Assembly: GCA_023437305.1 (NCBI GenBank)
Contig: JAEZGN010000023.1
Location: 62,001-126,000, forward strand
Source: Bacteroidota bacterium
GTDB taxonomy: Bacteria > Bacteroidota > Bacteroidia > Bacteroidales > Dysgonomonadaceae
Direction of reading: 5' to 3'
DNA length: 64,000 nt
Part shown: positions 25,573 through 33,814 of the stretch, piece after piece
Numbering within the stretch: position 1 is the first letter of the stretch
Layout of the letters: the number at the start of each line of letters is the position of its first letter
The notes under the pieces: model-generated
The model's database searches: none
What the model was told of the DNA's origin: nothing
The model's input: the letters and a program-made list of their open reading frames with translations, nothing else
Made by a program: the position numbers and the translations under genes

Positions 25573-26814
25573 ATGCTGTTTTTTTACAATTTTGCTATAT
25601 ATCTGTATGCGTTGATTGTCCGTCTTATTTCTCCTTTCCACAAGAAAGCCAGAAAGATGATTGTAGGGCACAAGCAAACTTATCGGATATTGAGGCAGAA
25701 CATAGATGCAAATGCTCAATATATTTGGTTTCATGCAGCTTCTTTAGGCGAGTTTGAACAAGGTCGTCCGATTATGGAAGAGCTGAAAAGAAAACACCCT
25801 GAATATAAGATATTGCTTACATTTTTTTCTCCTTCGGGCTATGAGGTAAGGAAGGATTATCCGCTGGCAGATGTGGTTTGCTATTTGCCTTTTGATAAGA
25901 AACGGAATGTAAAGCGTTTCTTGAAGATTGTTCAGCCAAAGATGGCGATATTTATAAAATATGAATTCTGGTACAATTTTGTAAATCAGCTTTATAAAAG
26001 GAATATTCCGGTGTACATGGTTTCAGCAATCTTCCGTCCCAATCAGATATTTTTCCGTTGGTACGGAAGCGATATGCGTAAGTTGCTCAAAAAATATACA
26101 TGTATATGCGTGCAGGATGAAAACTCCCAGAAACTATTATCAAATATAGGTATCACAAATGTTGAAGTTTGTGGCGATACCCGTTTTGATAGAGTACTGG
26201 ATATTCAAAAACAGGCTAAGCAACTTCCTATAGCCGAAGCTTTCGAGAAGAAAGCTAAATCTGAAAATGAGAAGATATTTGTTGCCGGAAGTACCTGGCC
26301 AAAGGATGAGGATATACTGATCCCATACTTTAATATGACTACAGACCTTAAATTGATAATAGCTCCGCACGAGATTGATGAAGCTCACTTGAAGTACATC
26401 GAAAGCAACCTGCAACGTCCTCATATCCGCTATTCGAAGGCAACACCGGGAATGATGGCCGACTATGACTGTTTGATTATTGACAATTTCGGACTTCTTT
26501 CGTCTATATATAGCTACGGACAAGTAGCATACGTAGGAGGAGGGTTTGGTGTTGGTATACATAACATATTAGAAGCTGCGGTTTACGATTTACCTGTAAT
26601 ATTTGGCCCTAATTTTAAAAAGTTTCGTGAGGCTCAGCAAATGATAGAGTGCGGAGGAGGTTATTCAATCTCTGATTATCAGGCGTTCCGTGGTTTGATG
26701 GATGAATTTCTTCAGTATGAAGGAACTCTGAATGCTGCCGGGCTACATGCCGGTAATTATGTGCGCACCAATGCCGGGGTTGTGAAGCGCGTAATGGAGG
26801 TAATCAACCTCTAG
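25573..26814 (+). CDS. waaA: 3-deoxy-D-manno-octulosonic acid (Kdo) transferase
   Basis: WaaA (KdtA) transfers Kdo from CMP-Kdo to lipid A at the inner leaflet of the inner membrane, the first step of LPS core assembly. The 413 residues have a short N-terminal membrane anchor (FFYNFAIYLYALIVRLIS), the family motif YIWFHAASLGEFEQGRP near 49-65, and the GT-B C-terminal nucleotide-sugar region with GGGFGVGIHNILEAA-YDLPVIFGPN. Start choice is fixed by the membrane anchor and the 7-base gap from gltX. A short CCTCTAGAGG palindrome spans the stop. Confidence 0.95.
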   Translation: MLFFYNFAIYLYALIVRLISPFHKKARKMIVGHKQTYRILRQNIDANAQYIWFHAASLGEFEQGRPIMEELKRKHPEYKILLTFFSPSGYEVRKDYPLADVVCYLPFDKKRNVKRFLKIVQPKMAIFIKYEFWYNFVNQLYKRNIPVYMVSAIFRPNQIFFRWYGSDMRKLLKKYTCICVQDENSQKLLSNIGITNVEVCGDTRFDRVLDIQKQAKQLPIAEAFEKKAKSENEKIFVAGSTWPKDEDILIPYFNMTTDLKLIIAPHEIDEAHLKYIESNLQRPHIRYSKATPGMMADYDCLIIDNFGLLSSIYSYGQVAYVGGGFGVGIHNILEAAVYDLPVIFGPNFKKFREAQQMIECGGGYSISDYQAFRGLMDEFLQYEGTLNAAGLHAGNYVRTNAGVVKRVMEVINL

Positions 26815-26835
26815 AGGCTTCTTTTGGCCTGTATC

Positions 26836-26868
26836 TTTTCTTAGAATAAAAATAATCTTGTAGATTTG
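26836..26868 (+). promoter_or_regulatory. promoter of the PgpH-like gene
   Basis: TAGATTTG (26861-26868) is an exact -7 match, and TTTTC (26836-26840), one base off TTTG, lies 20 bases upstream. The gene start is 22 bases after the -7 box. Confidence 0.5.
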
Positions 26869-26889
26869 TAATCTAAACCATAGGTTTTT

Positions 26890-28986
26890 ATGGCAAAAAT
26901 CGACTATTATATCAGCAAGATAAAGATACCTACATCTGTCTTGTTCATCGCTGCAATCATTATTATTGTATATTTTTTACCGCGTGAGGGTAAATATAAA
27001 TACAGTTATGATGAGAATCGGCCATGGCAATACGGCTTGCTTACAGCACCCTTTAAGTTTCACATACATAAGTCTGATGCACAGATACAAGAGGAAAAAG
27101 ATAGTATCATGCAGACTTATCAGCCCTATTATTTGGCAGATGCGACAATCGAAAAAAAAGCAATATCTCAGGTTGTTCAGGATGCCAGGGCAAGAAGTAT
27201 TCCGGAGGATTATATAACCTATATAAACAGGAAGTTTACAGAAATATACAAAGCCGGAGTGATCTCTGCCGAAGATTATGAGCGTATTCAGCAACTGAAT
27301 AAAAAGCAATTAATACTTCGCAGCGAAACAGCAAACAAAATCGCTGCAACCAGGCATATTGCGTCGTTTTATACACCACGTCAGGCTTACGAAAAGATCA
27401 TTGATGATGCTCCTGCCCATATTGATATAGGACGCCTCAAAACATTTAATCTCAACAATTATCTGATAACTAATATTATATACGACGAGAGAATGTCGTT
27501 GGGTATCAAGAATGATATGCTGCAACAGGTTTCTTTGTATGACGGAGAAGTACAATATGGCGAAAAGATTATAGATAGGGGAGAGATTGTAGATGCACGC
27601 CTCAAAAATATTCTGGATTCTTACATTAAAGAAGCAGAAGGAAAAGTAGGTACAAAGTCTAAACCGGGATGGCTTATCATGGGTGAGTTGGTTATGATCA
27701 CACTCTTCGTAATGGCTCTGATGATTTATCTCCGTTTCTATCGTATTGAGGAGTACAGAAATAAAAAGAATGTCATCTTTATGTTGCTTATGGTTGTTAT
27801 TTTCCCGGTGATAACGGGAATAATGGGCGACTCAAAGATGTTTACTCTGATGTATGTCATTCCTTTTGCTATACCTACCATTCTCATACGTACATTTATA
27901 GATTCTCGTACAGCGATTACCACACATACCATTACAATACTGATATGTGCCATTATGTTTCCTCTGGCTCAGATGGCTCAGTTTATTACGGTTCAGATGC
28001 TGGTGGGGTATATGTGTATCTTTAGCTTGCGAAATCTCTCGGAGCGTTCACAGCTGGTTGTATGCGCCCTTCTTATATTGGTTACATATATAGTGTCGTT
28101 TACAGGGTGGATTTTATGTACCGAAGGTGATATAGCGTTGATAAAAGAAAATTCGAGGGTGTATATTTATTTTTGTATCAACTTTGTATTTGTCACTTTT
28201 GCTTATCTTTTGGTTTATGTTTGCGAAAGAGTTTTTGGCTTTATGTCGGAGGTGAGTATGATAGAACTCTCAAATACAAACAGACCTCTCTTACAGCAGC
28301 TTTCGGAAGTTGCTCCCGGCACATTCCAACATTCTATGCAGGTGTCTACATTGGTTGTTGCTGCTGCTCATCGTATCGGAGCTAATGCTACGCTGGTGCG
28401 TACAGGAGCCTTGTATCATGATATCGGTAAAATGGTAAATCCAATTTTCTTTACCGAGAATCAGGTTGAAGGGATCGATCCACATGCCGGACTTACAGAG
28501 AAAGAGAGTGCCCGCATTATAATAGATCATGTAGCCGAAGGGGTAAGAATAGCTAAAAAGAATAACTTGCCGCAACAGATAATAGATTTCATAGAAACTC
28601 ACCACGGGAAAGGGAAAGCTAAGTATTTCTATAATTCGTATGTAAACAGTCATCCTGACGAGGTGGTTGATAAGGCTGATTTTACATATCCCGGGCCAAA
28701 TCCATTTACACGTGAAACTGCTATCCTTATGATGGCTGATACGGTGGAAGCAGCATCGAGAAGCCTTAAGGAGAATACGAAAGAAGCTATTACCGAATTG
28801 GTAAACCGTCTTATAGATTCTCAACTGAGTGATGGTTTGTTCAAGAATGCCCCGATTACCTTTAAGGATATAGAACAGGTGAAAGAAGTGTTTTGCGACA
28901 AGCTGGTCAGCATGCGCCATTTACGTGTTGCCTATCCCGAGCTGAAGAGAGATGAGAATAAAGTGACCCGAGAAATAGAACAATAA
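26890..28986 (+). CDS. 7TM HD-domain phosphodiesterase (PgpH/YqfF-like)
   Basis: PgpH-type proteins hydrolyse cyclic di-AMP; characterised members are from Firmicutes, but relatives are regular in Bacteroidetes. The 698 residues show an N-terminal TM (18-32), a periplasmic 7TMR-HDED domain to about 240, a set of about seven TM helices (roughly 255-455), and a cytosolic HD domain. The HD domain has TFQHSMQVS, ALYHDIGKM (the HD pair) and IETHHGKG, expected metal ligands, near 475-570. The gene follows waaA after 75 bases with its own promoter element. Substrate specificity for c-di-AMP is inferred from family. Confidence 0.93.
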   Translation: MAKIDYYISKIKIPTSVLFIAAIIIIVYFLPREGKYKYSYDENRPWQYGLLTAPFKFHIHKSDAQIQEEKDSIMQTYQPYYLADATIEKKAISQVVQDARARSIPEDYITYINRKFTEIYKAGVISAEDYERIQQLNKKQLILRSETANKIAATRHIASFYTPRQAYEKIIDDAPAHIDIGRLKTFNLNNYLITNIIYDERMSLGIKNDMLQQVSLYDGEVQYGEKIIDRGEIVDARLKNILDSYIKEAEGKVGTKSKPGWLIMGELVMITLFVMALMIYLRFYRIEEYRNKKNVIFMLLMVVIFPVITGIMGDSKMFTLMYVIPFAIPTILIRTFIDSRTAITTHTITILICAIMFPLAQMAQFITVQMLVGYMCIFSLRNLSERSQLVVCALLILVTYIVSFTGWILCTEGDIALIKENSRVYIYFCINFVFVTFAYLLVYVCERVFGFMSEVSMIELSNTNRPLLQQLSEVAPGTFQHSMQVSTLVVAAAHRIGANATLVRTGALYHDIGKMVNPIFFTENQVEGIDPHAGLTEKESARIIIDHVAEGVRIAKKNNLPQQIIDFIETHHGKGKAKYFYNSYVNSHPDEVVDKADFTYPGPNPFTRETAILMMADTVEAASRSLKENTKEAITELVNRLIDSQLSDGLFKNAPITFKDIEQVKEVFCDKLVSMRHLRVAYPELKRDENKVTREIEQ

Positions 28987-29026
28987 TGTGCTCAATTTTA
29001 AATAAATTTTAATCCATTCACTTGTT

Positions 29027-30214
29027 ATGAGAAAATTACTTATTTTGCCCTTATTCCTGCTTATCAATCTAATTGTTTTTGCTCAGGAAGAAAACGCAGG
29101 GTATCAGTTCACTGTGGTGAAACAAAACCCTATAACATCGATCAAAAATCAGGGGAATAGCGGAACTTGCTGGAGTTTTTCGGGAGTAGCTTTTCTTGAA
29201 TCGGAGCTCCTTAAAATGAATAAGGGAGATCACGATCTTTCTGAGATGTACATTGTTCGTCGTAATTATGCCGATAAAGCGGATAAGTATGTAAGAGTAG
29301 GAGGTAATCTAAATTTTGCACAAGGTGGCGCATTTGCCGATGTTGTAGAAACTTTAGATGAATACGGCGTAGTTCCGAATGAAGTATATGCCGGTCTTAA
29401 CTATGGTGAAACTACTCATAATCATGGAGAACTGGAAGCAGCATTGAGTGGTTATGTAAAAGGAATTGCCGACAAGAAATCAAGCCGTATTTCTCCTGTA
29501 TGGGGTATTGGTTTCAACAGTGTGTTGGATGCTTATCTGGGTGCTGTGCCAAAAGAATTCCAATACAAAGGAAAAACATATACACCGCAGTCTTTAGCTC
29601 AATCTTTAGGGCTTACGAGCAAGAATTATGTGTCTATCACTTCATTCACGCATCATCCGTTCTATGCTCCGTTTGCTATAGAAATTCCTGACAACTGGCG
29701 TTGGGCTCTGTCTTATAACGTACCTATGGATGAAATGATACAAGTAATAGACAATGCAATAAATAACGGATACACTGTGGCATGGGCTTCGGATGTAAGC
29801 GAAATAGGATTTACTCGCAATGGTATCGCTGTTATCCCCGATGATGAGGCTCCTGAGAATGTTGGTTCAGATCAGGCTCATTGGTTAGGACTGTCAAAAA
29901 GCGAAAAAACTACCCGTTTGAAAGCAAAAGTAGATCAAGGTCCGGTAAAAGAAAAAGTAGTTACTCAGGAAATGCGTCAGGCGGCATTTGATAGCCAAGA
30001 AACTACCGATGATCATGGTATGCAAATATTCGGGATTGTAAAAGACCAGAATGGTACAAAATATTATCTTGTGAAAAACTCATGGGGTGAAGCAGGTAAA
30101 TATAAAGGAATATGGTATGCTTCAGAAACATTTGTGAAGTACAAAACAACCAATATAATGGTTAACAAGGCTGCTGTTCCGGCTCCTCTTGCCAAAAAAT
30201 TAAATCTGAACTAA
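29027..30214 (+). CDS. exported C1-family (papain-like) cysteine peptidase
   Basis: This is a 395-residue peptidase of the bleomycin hydrolase/aminopeptidase C type within clan CA, family C1. A signal peptide (cleaved near FAQ-E, residue 20) makes it periplasmic or secreted, unlike the classic cytosolic PepC. Catalytic Cys48 is in NQGNSGTCWSFSG, His330 in DDHGMQIFG and Asn351 in VKNSWGE, all in the correct order. It lies 40 bases after the PgpH-like gene on the same strand and is followed by a terminator. Substrates are probably short peptides. Confidence 0.93.
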   Translation: MRKLLILPLFLLINLIVFAQEENAGYQFTVVKQNPITSIKNQGNSGTCWSFSGVAFLESELLKMNKGDHDLSEMYIVRRNYADKADKYVRVGGNLNFAQGGAFADVVETLDEYGVVPNEVYAGLNYGETTHNHGELEAALSGYVKGIADKKSSRISPVWGIGFNSVLDAYLGAVPKEFQYKGKTYTPQSLAQSLGLTSKNYVSITSFTHHPFYAPFAIEIPDNWRWALSYNVPMDEMIQVIDNAINNGYTVAWASDVSEIGFTRNGIAVIPDDEAPENVGSDQAHWLGLSKSEKTTRLKAKVDQGPVKEKVVTQEMRQAAFDSQETTDDHGMQIFGIVKDQNGTKYYLVKNSWGEAGKYKGIWYASETFVKYKTTNIMVNKAAVPAPLAKKLNLN

Positions 30215-30235
30215 TATATTTCTATTATATAGTAT

Positions 30236-30275
30236 ATAGCCGTGGGAGGTTTCTCCTGCGGCTATTTTATTTTTA
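30236..30275 (+). terminator. terminator after the C1 peptidase gene
   Basis: ATAGCCGTGGGAG (30236-30248) pairs with CTCCTGCGGCTAT (30253-30265) with one G-T-type step, then TTTTATTTTT. Confidence 0.85.
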
Positions 30276-30307
30276 TGTGCAGCAATTCCAAATTTCTTTA
30301 ATAAGCT

Positions 30308-30352
30308 AAAAAGAGAATAATATAAAATTGTCTTATATTGTATTCTCTTTTT
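30308..30352. repeat. AT-rich hairpin, possible second terminator
   Basis: AAAAAGAGAATA... (30308 on) pairs with TATTCTCTTTTT (30341-30352) around an ATATAA/TTATAT extension. It could back up the preceding terminator or act in the other direction. Confidence 0.4.
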
Positions 30353-30365
30353 TGGTGTGTAGAAA

Positions 30366-30485
30366 GTGACAAATACAAAACATACCAGAAAGTGTCACTT
30401 TTGTCACCTTTTTATAATTAATATTATTTTATTTGTTTTACTATTAGAGCTTTACGTTATTCTGTTGAGTTTGAATTACTGTCAC
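30366..30485 (+). promoter_or_regulatory. array of TGTCAC sites upstream of the second ECF operon
   Basis: TGTCAC occurs at 30393-30398, 30402-30407 and 30480-30485, with the inverted form GTGACA at 30366-30371. Two copies are in tandem with a 9-base period (TGTCACTTT then TGTCACCTTT), and the 11-mer TGTCACCTTTT recurs 78 bases later. The array lies 140-260 bases before the DUF6249 start in an otherwise empty 409-base gap (30215-30623). It looks like operator sites for a DNA-binding protein. Confidence 0.4.
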
Positions 30486-30552
30486 CTTTTAAGGGAAAAA
30501 ATACAGAAATAAAGGTTAAAATAACTATTTTAGAAAAATATTACATAAAATC

Positions 30553-30579
30553 TGTAACCACTTGAAACTTTGTGTAGTC
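30553..30579 (+). promoter_or_regulatory. possible ECF-type promoter of the second sigma operon
   Basis: TGTAAC (30553-30558) followed by AGTC (30576-30579) after 17 bases resembles the TGTAAC-N16-CGTA element before the first ECF operon; both continue with an ACTT within the spacer start. The -10 half is weaker here. The DUF6249 start is 44 bases downstream. Confidence 0.35.
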
Positions 30580-30623
30580 ATATATTCGAAAACAGATTAT
30601 TAACAACAAAAAATAGAAATATC

Positions 30624-30995
30624 ATGGGTGAATTAATACCAATTGTTGCAATTTTATGTGCAGTAGGATTGCCGGTAGTTTTAGGTGGAATGGTTCTTTT
30701 AAAACTTTTATCATCAGATAAGAAAGTTCGTATGGAATTGGCAAAACAAGGGATTATACCTCCACCGGAAGTAAAAACAGCTCCGAACAAATACAGATCT
30801 CTTCGCAATGGTTTTCTGTGTGTCGGAATCGCTATCGGGTTGGCTTTAGGCGTTTTCATCGCACCGAGCTTTGCTCTGACTTTAGATTTTCAATATCTTG
30901 TAATAAGCAGTAGTGTGCTGTTGTTCCTTGGTCTTGCTTATGTTGTGTTTTACTTGGTGGTGAAAGACAAGAAAGAATTTGAAGACGCTGAATAA
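30624..30995 (+). CDS. DUF6249 family membrane protein
   Basis: This 123-residue protein has three hydrophobic helices: roughly 4-29 (LIPIVAILCAVGLPVVLGG), 57-80 (GFLCVGIAIGLALGVFIA) and 90-112. Between the first two is a loop with KKVRMELAKQGIIPPPE, typical of the DUF6249 proteins often coded beside ECF sigma genes in Bacteroidetes. I chose the ATG at 30624; an upstream in-frame extension adds 18 polar residues from a non-ATG start and looks like leader. The sigma gene begins 2 bases after its stop, so translation is coupled. It may serve as the membrane sensor or anti-sigma element; this is inferred from position. Confidence 0.8.
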   Translation: MGELIPIVAILCAVGLPVVLGGMVLLKLLSSDKKVRMELAKQGIIPPPEVKTAPNKYRSLRNGFLCVGIAIGLALGVFIAPSFALTLDFQYLVISSSVLLFLGLAYVVFYLVVKDKKEFEDAE

Positions 30996-30997
30996 GG

Positions 30998-31555
30998 ATG
31001 GATGAAAAGCAACTTATACACAAAGTCCTGAAGGGAGATACGTCTGCCTTCGGGTATTTTGTAGACACATATCAGGATATGGCTATAACTATAGCCTATC
31101 GTGTATGTGGTAACAGGCAGGATGCAGAAGATATTGTGCAGAATGCTTTTGTTAAGGCTTTTCATAATTTGCATACATTTAGGGCTGACAGTAAGTTTTC
31201 GACTTGGTTCTACAGAATTGTTTATAATACGGCAATTACAGAAACCCGTAATACGGTTTACAATACAGAGTTTGTTGATTATAAACAGATTGATTTGGAT
31301 AATTCTTTCTCGGATTGGGATACAATGTCTCAGGTAGAGGATAACGAGAGGAAGGCTATTGTAAATGAGGCTATGGATAAGATGCCTAGAGATGAAGGGC
31401 TTTTGCTCACATTATACTATTTGGAAGATAACTCGGTGAAAGAAATAGCACAAATAACCGGGCTGACAGATGTGAATGTGAAAGTGAAAATGCATAGGGC
31501 ACGAAAGCGTTTCGCAGATATTCTGGAACAGATGATGCGGTACGAAACCTCTTAG
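30998..31555 (+). CDS. ECF-family RNA polymerase sigma factor
   Basis: This 185-residue sigma factor has region 2 with FGYFVDTYQDMAITIAYRV and QDAEDIVQNAFVKAFHN, and region 4 with a C-terminal helix-turn-helix SVKEIAQITGLTDVNVKVKM followed by HRARKR. It differs clearly in sequence from the sigma at 20793. It is flanked by two small membrane proteins in a compact operon (gaps 2 and about 20 bases), with no zinc-type anti-sigma. Candidate regulated promoters are the TGTAAC element at 30553 and others elsewhere in the genome. Confidence 0.93.
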   Translation: MDEKQLIHKVLKGDTSAFGYFVDTYQDMAITIAYRVCGNRQDAEDIVQNAFVKAFHNLHTFRADSKFSTWFYRIVYNTAITETRNTVYNTEFVDYKQIDLDNSFSDWDTMSQVEDNERKAIVNEAMDKMPRDEGLLLTLYYLEDNSVKEIAQITGLTDVNVKVKMHRARKRFADILEQMMRYETS

Positions 31556-31576
31556 ATATATTAGAATATAGAATTG

Positions 31577-31966
31577 ATGAATATAAAAAAATATAAATAT
31601 AACGATATGGATTTGCAGGACGATAAAATAAGAGAGCTTCTTTCGAGTACTGGAATGAAAGCAAGCGATAATCTTAAATACAGGATCATGCATCAGATAG
31701 AAGCCGAAAAAGCATTGATGCATGAAAAAGCTAAAGTGCAAAGCTCAAGTCCTTTCATCGGCAACATGTTTGCTGTTTTCGGCGTGATGTATGGCCTAAT
31801 TGCGATAGTTGCTTTAGTAGTCTATTTTGTAGCGGGGAAAGATGCCTTGCAATCGGCTCTGTTTTTTGCTCCTATATTGCTAATAGCTTCTGCTTGTTGT
31901 ATGTTCGGGTTTATTTCGGTTTATGACGATCGACGCAGGAGCAAGCATAAAGCTGTGAGCAGATAA
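31577..31966 (+). CDS. small two-TM protein in ECF operon
   Basis: The protein is 129 residues from the ATG at 31577; a TTG just before it and an ATG at 31607 are alternatives. The N-terminal 50 residues are charged and helical (LLSSTGMKASDNLKYRIM), resembling the sigma-contacting segment of small anti-sigma proteins. Two TM helices follow (FAVFGVMYGLIAIVALVVYFV and LFFAPILLIASACCMFGFIS), then a short basic tail DDRRRSKHK. Encoded directly after an ECF sigma gene, it is a candidate anti-sigma factor. The family is not one I can name. Confidence 0.7.
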   Translation: MNIKKYKYNDMDLQDDKIRELLSSTGMKASDNLKYRIMHQIEAEKALMHEKAKVQSSSPFIGNMFAVFGVMYGLIAIVALVVYFVAGKDALQSALFFAPILLIASACCMFGFISVYDDRRRSKHKAVSR

Positions 31967-31994
31967 TAGAATAGCGAAGGTATGAGATATAAAA

Positions 31995-32024
31995 ATGGGC
32001 TTAAAGCATCTGCTCTAAGCCCCA
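31995..32024. terminator. bidirectional terminator between convergent operons
   Basis: ATGGGCTTAAAGCA (31995-32008) pairs with TGCTCTAAGCCCCAT (32010-32024) with minor imperfections, between the stop at 31966 (plus) and the stop at 32056 (minus). Flanking A and T runs serve each direction. Confidence 0.75.
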
Positions 32025-32055
32025 TATATATTTAAATGGAAAAAGAAATCAGCGA

Positions 32056-33231
32056 TTAAAGTTCTATAATTTCTTCTTCCAATATTGTCAATTTCTCAAG
32101 ACCATCTTGTGTTACCAAGTATGTGTTTTCAATACCTACTGCTCCTACCTCAGGAATCACAAATTTAGGTTCAAGGGCAAAAACAATGTTTGGCTCCAGC
32201 AATTCTTTGGAACGAGGGGTTAGTACCGGAGGCTCATTGATCTCCAATCCTACGCCGTGACCCACAAATTTAGCTTGCTGCTTTGTTCCCATAAAGTAAG
32301 GTTCCAGATTGTTCTTAACCACCGCTTCCATCGCGATATTGTATAACTCGGCACAGCTTGCGCCGGGCTTGGCGATGTCCATTACCTTATTGCTGATTTC
32401 TATAGAGACCTGATGTGCACGATAAGCCAGATCAAGAGTCTTACCTACAGAGAACACACGCGTCATATCTGTCATCCAGGGGGTGTAGTTTCCGGCCATA
32501 TCTACCATGATGGTATTCCCTTTCTTTATTTTTTGACCCGATGCTCCTAATGGTAGGATAGGGCTTGTTCCGGCTCCGCCGAGAGCAAAGTCGAAAGGAG
32601 ATGGGGCCTCGGCATTTTCTCCTACAAGAAGACTACCCATGTAGATATCCATGTTTTCGCCGTAGCTGCGGAAAAGTCCTAATGATCCATGCAAGCGCAT
32701 CAGACGCTCTATTTCTATTTGAAATTCTACATCGGTCATGCCGTCTTTATAAACAGAAGGGATCATCTTGTAAACTGCTTCATGCTTGCGGGCGCAAAGT
32801 CTTACCTGTTCCAATTCGAAATCGGTTTTTACACTGCGTACTTTACGCATCAGGGTAGATGCATTGGCAGCTTCCTTCAGCCCGAACGTATTCAGTAAAC
32901 GGCTGCATTCACCGAAGGAAATCACATCTGTTTCTATCAATACAGATTGAGGAATGGAGTGTCCGAGATTCTTTAGTTCATCAGTTATCTGCTCGGGTTT
33001 ACGAATATAAATGGTACTATCAAAATTGACATCTTCGGGGCGCTTTACAAAATGTATTGGTTGCCCTTCTATCGGTAAATAGTAGTAACCATTATATACC
33101 ATTCCGGTCATGTAGAATACATTTACGGCAGTAGTCAATATACAGCCTTCGATATTCATCGACTGCATGGTCCTTTGCAAGCGTTGTTGACGAATCAGTA
33201 AGTCTTTTGATAAATGTTCCTTATAGCTCAT
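32056..33231 (-). CDS. M24 family metallopeptidase (Xaa-Pro aminopeptidase-like)
   Basis: M24B peptidases remove N-terminal residues before proline using two metal ions. The 391 residues have an N-terminal creatinase-like domain (1-150) and a pita-bread catalytic domain. All five metal ligands are visible: D244 and D255 (VDMAGNYTPWMTDMTRVF), H325 (GHGVGLEINE), E354 (ALEP) and E368 (GIENT). There is no signal peptide, so it is cytosolic. Its start overlaps the nadD stop by 11 bases, making it the last gene of a yicC-gmk-nadD operon. Confidence 0.93.
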   Translation of the reverse strand: MSYKEHLSKDLLIRQQRLQRTMQSMNIEGCILTTAVNVFYMTGMVYNGYYYLPIEGQPIHFVKRPEDVNFDSTIYIRKPEQITDELKNLGHSIPQSVLIETDVISFGECSRLLNTFGLKEAANASTLMRKVRSVKTDFELEQVRLCARKHEAVYKMIPSVYKDGMTDVEFQIEIERLMRLHGSLGLFRSYGENMDIYMGSLLVGENAEAPSPFDFALGGAGTSPILPLGASGQKIKKGNTIMVDMAGNYTPWMTDMTRVFSVGKTLDLAYRAHQVSIEISNKVMDIAKPGASCAELYNIAMEAVVKNNLEPYFMGTKQQAKFVGHGVGLEINEPPVLTPRSKELLEPNIVFALEPKFVIPEVGAVGIENTYLVTQDGLEKLTILEEEIIEL

Positions 33232-33814
33232 TTTTATAGTGTTTATATAGTCCTTTTTCTATAATATAGTCATATACGTTTTCGGTAAGAAAAGGACGCA
33301 TGTTCTTACCAGCCTCTATACCCTCACGTATGAAGGTCGATGATACTTCTATGATTGGCGAGTCTAAGGTTTCTACCTTTTGCTTTAATCTATCGGGTAT
33401 TTTTATCCGAAAGCCTAAGCGAGGATATATCTTAAGTTTATAATTCTCCAGAATTTTATCTGTTTCATGCCAGCTTTCGAAGATAGCCCAATTGTCGGCT
33501 CCAATAACGAGCGTGAAGTCATGCTCGGGATACTTTACTTTCAAAGCATCGAGCGTATTGATCGTATATGATGGTTTGGGTAGATCGAATTCGAAGTCGC
33601 TCGCCTTTATTTTGGGATAACCTTCCAAAGCCAGCTTCGTCATTTCTAAGCGTATATATTTATCCGAGAGCTCATTTGCCGATTTTTGAGGATTAAGAGG
33701 GCTTACCAGCAGCCAGACTTCTTCTATATCGGTATATTCTACAATGTAGTTTGCCAGAATAAGATGCCCTACGTGAATAGGGTTGAATGAGCCGGAGAAT
33801 ATGCCTATCTTCAT
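33221..33814 (-). CDS. nadD: nicotinate-nucleotide adenylyltransferase
   Basis: NadD converts nicotinate mononucleotide and ATP to deamido-NAD in NAD synthesis. The 197 residues contain GSFNPIHVGH (8-17) with the nucleotidyltransferase HxGH motif, VWLLVSPLNPQKS near 34, and the C-terminal ISSTFIREGI-type motif seen as VSSTFIREGI. Its ATG overlaps the gmk stop by 4 bases (ATGA), showing translational coupling. Confidence 0.96.
   Translation of the reverse strand: MKIGIFSGSFNPIHVGHLILANYIVEYTDIEEVWLLVSPLNPQKSANELSDKYIRLEMTKLALEGYPKIKASDFEFDLPKPSYTINTLDALKVKYPEHDFTLVIGADNWAIFESWHETDKILENYKLKIYPRLGFRIKIPDRLKQKVETLDSPIIEVSSTFIREGIEAGKNMRPFLTENVYDYIIEKGLYKHYKNEL

Noticed and set aside
26808..26817. 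CCTCTAGAGG palindrome over the waaA stop as a terminator
   Set aside because: Only a 5-bp arm with no loop and no immediate T-run.
28650..28663. GTCATCCTGACGA match to the palindromic repeat at 20581
   Set aside because: It codes for a conserved part of the PgpH-like protein and has no second arm, so it is coincidence.
28291..28920. 209-codon minus-strand frame opposite the HD domain
   Set aside because: The HD domain motifs on the plus strand are unambiguous, so this long frame is a shadow.
30570..30623. Upstream extension of the DUF6249 protein by 18 residues
   Set aside because: It would need a non-ATG start, has polar residues unlike the family, and overlaps the promoter-like TGTAAC region.
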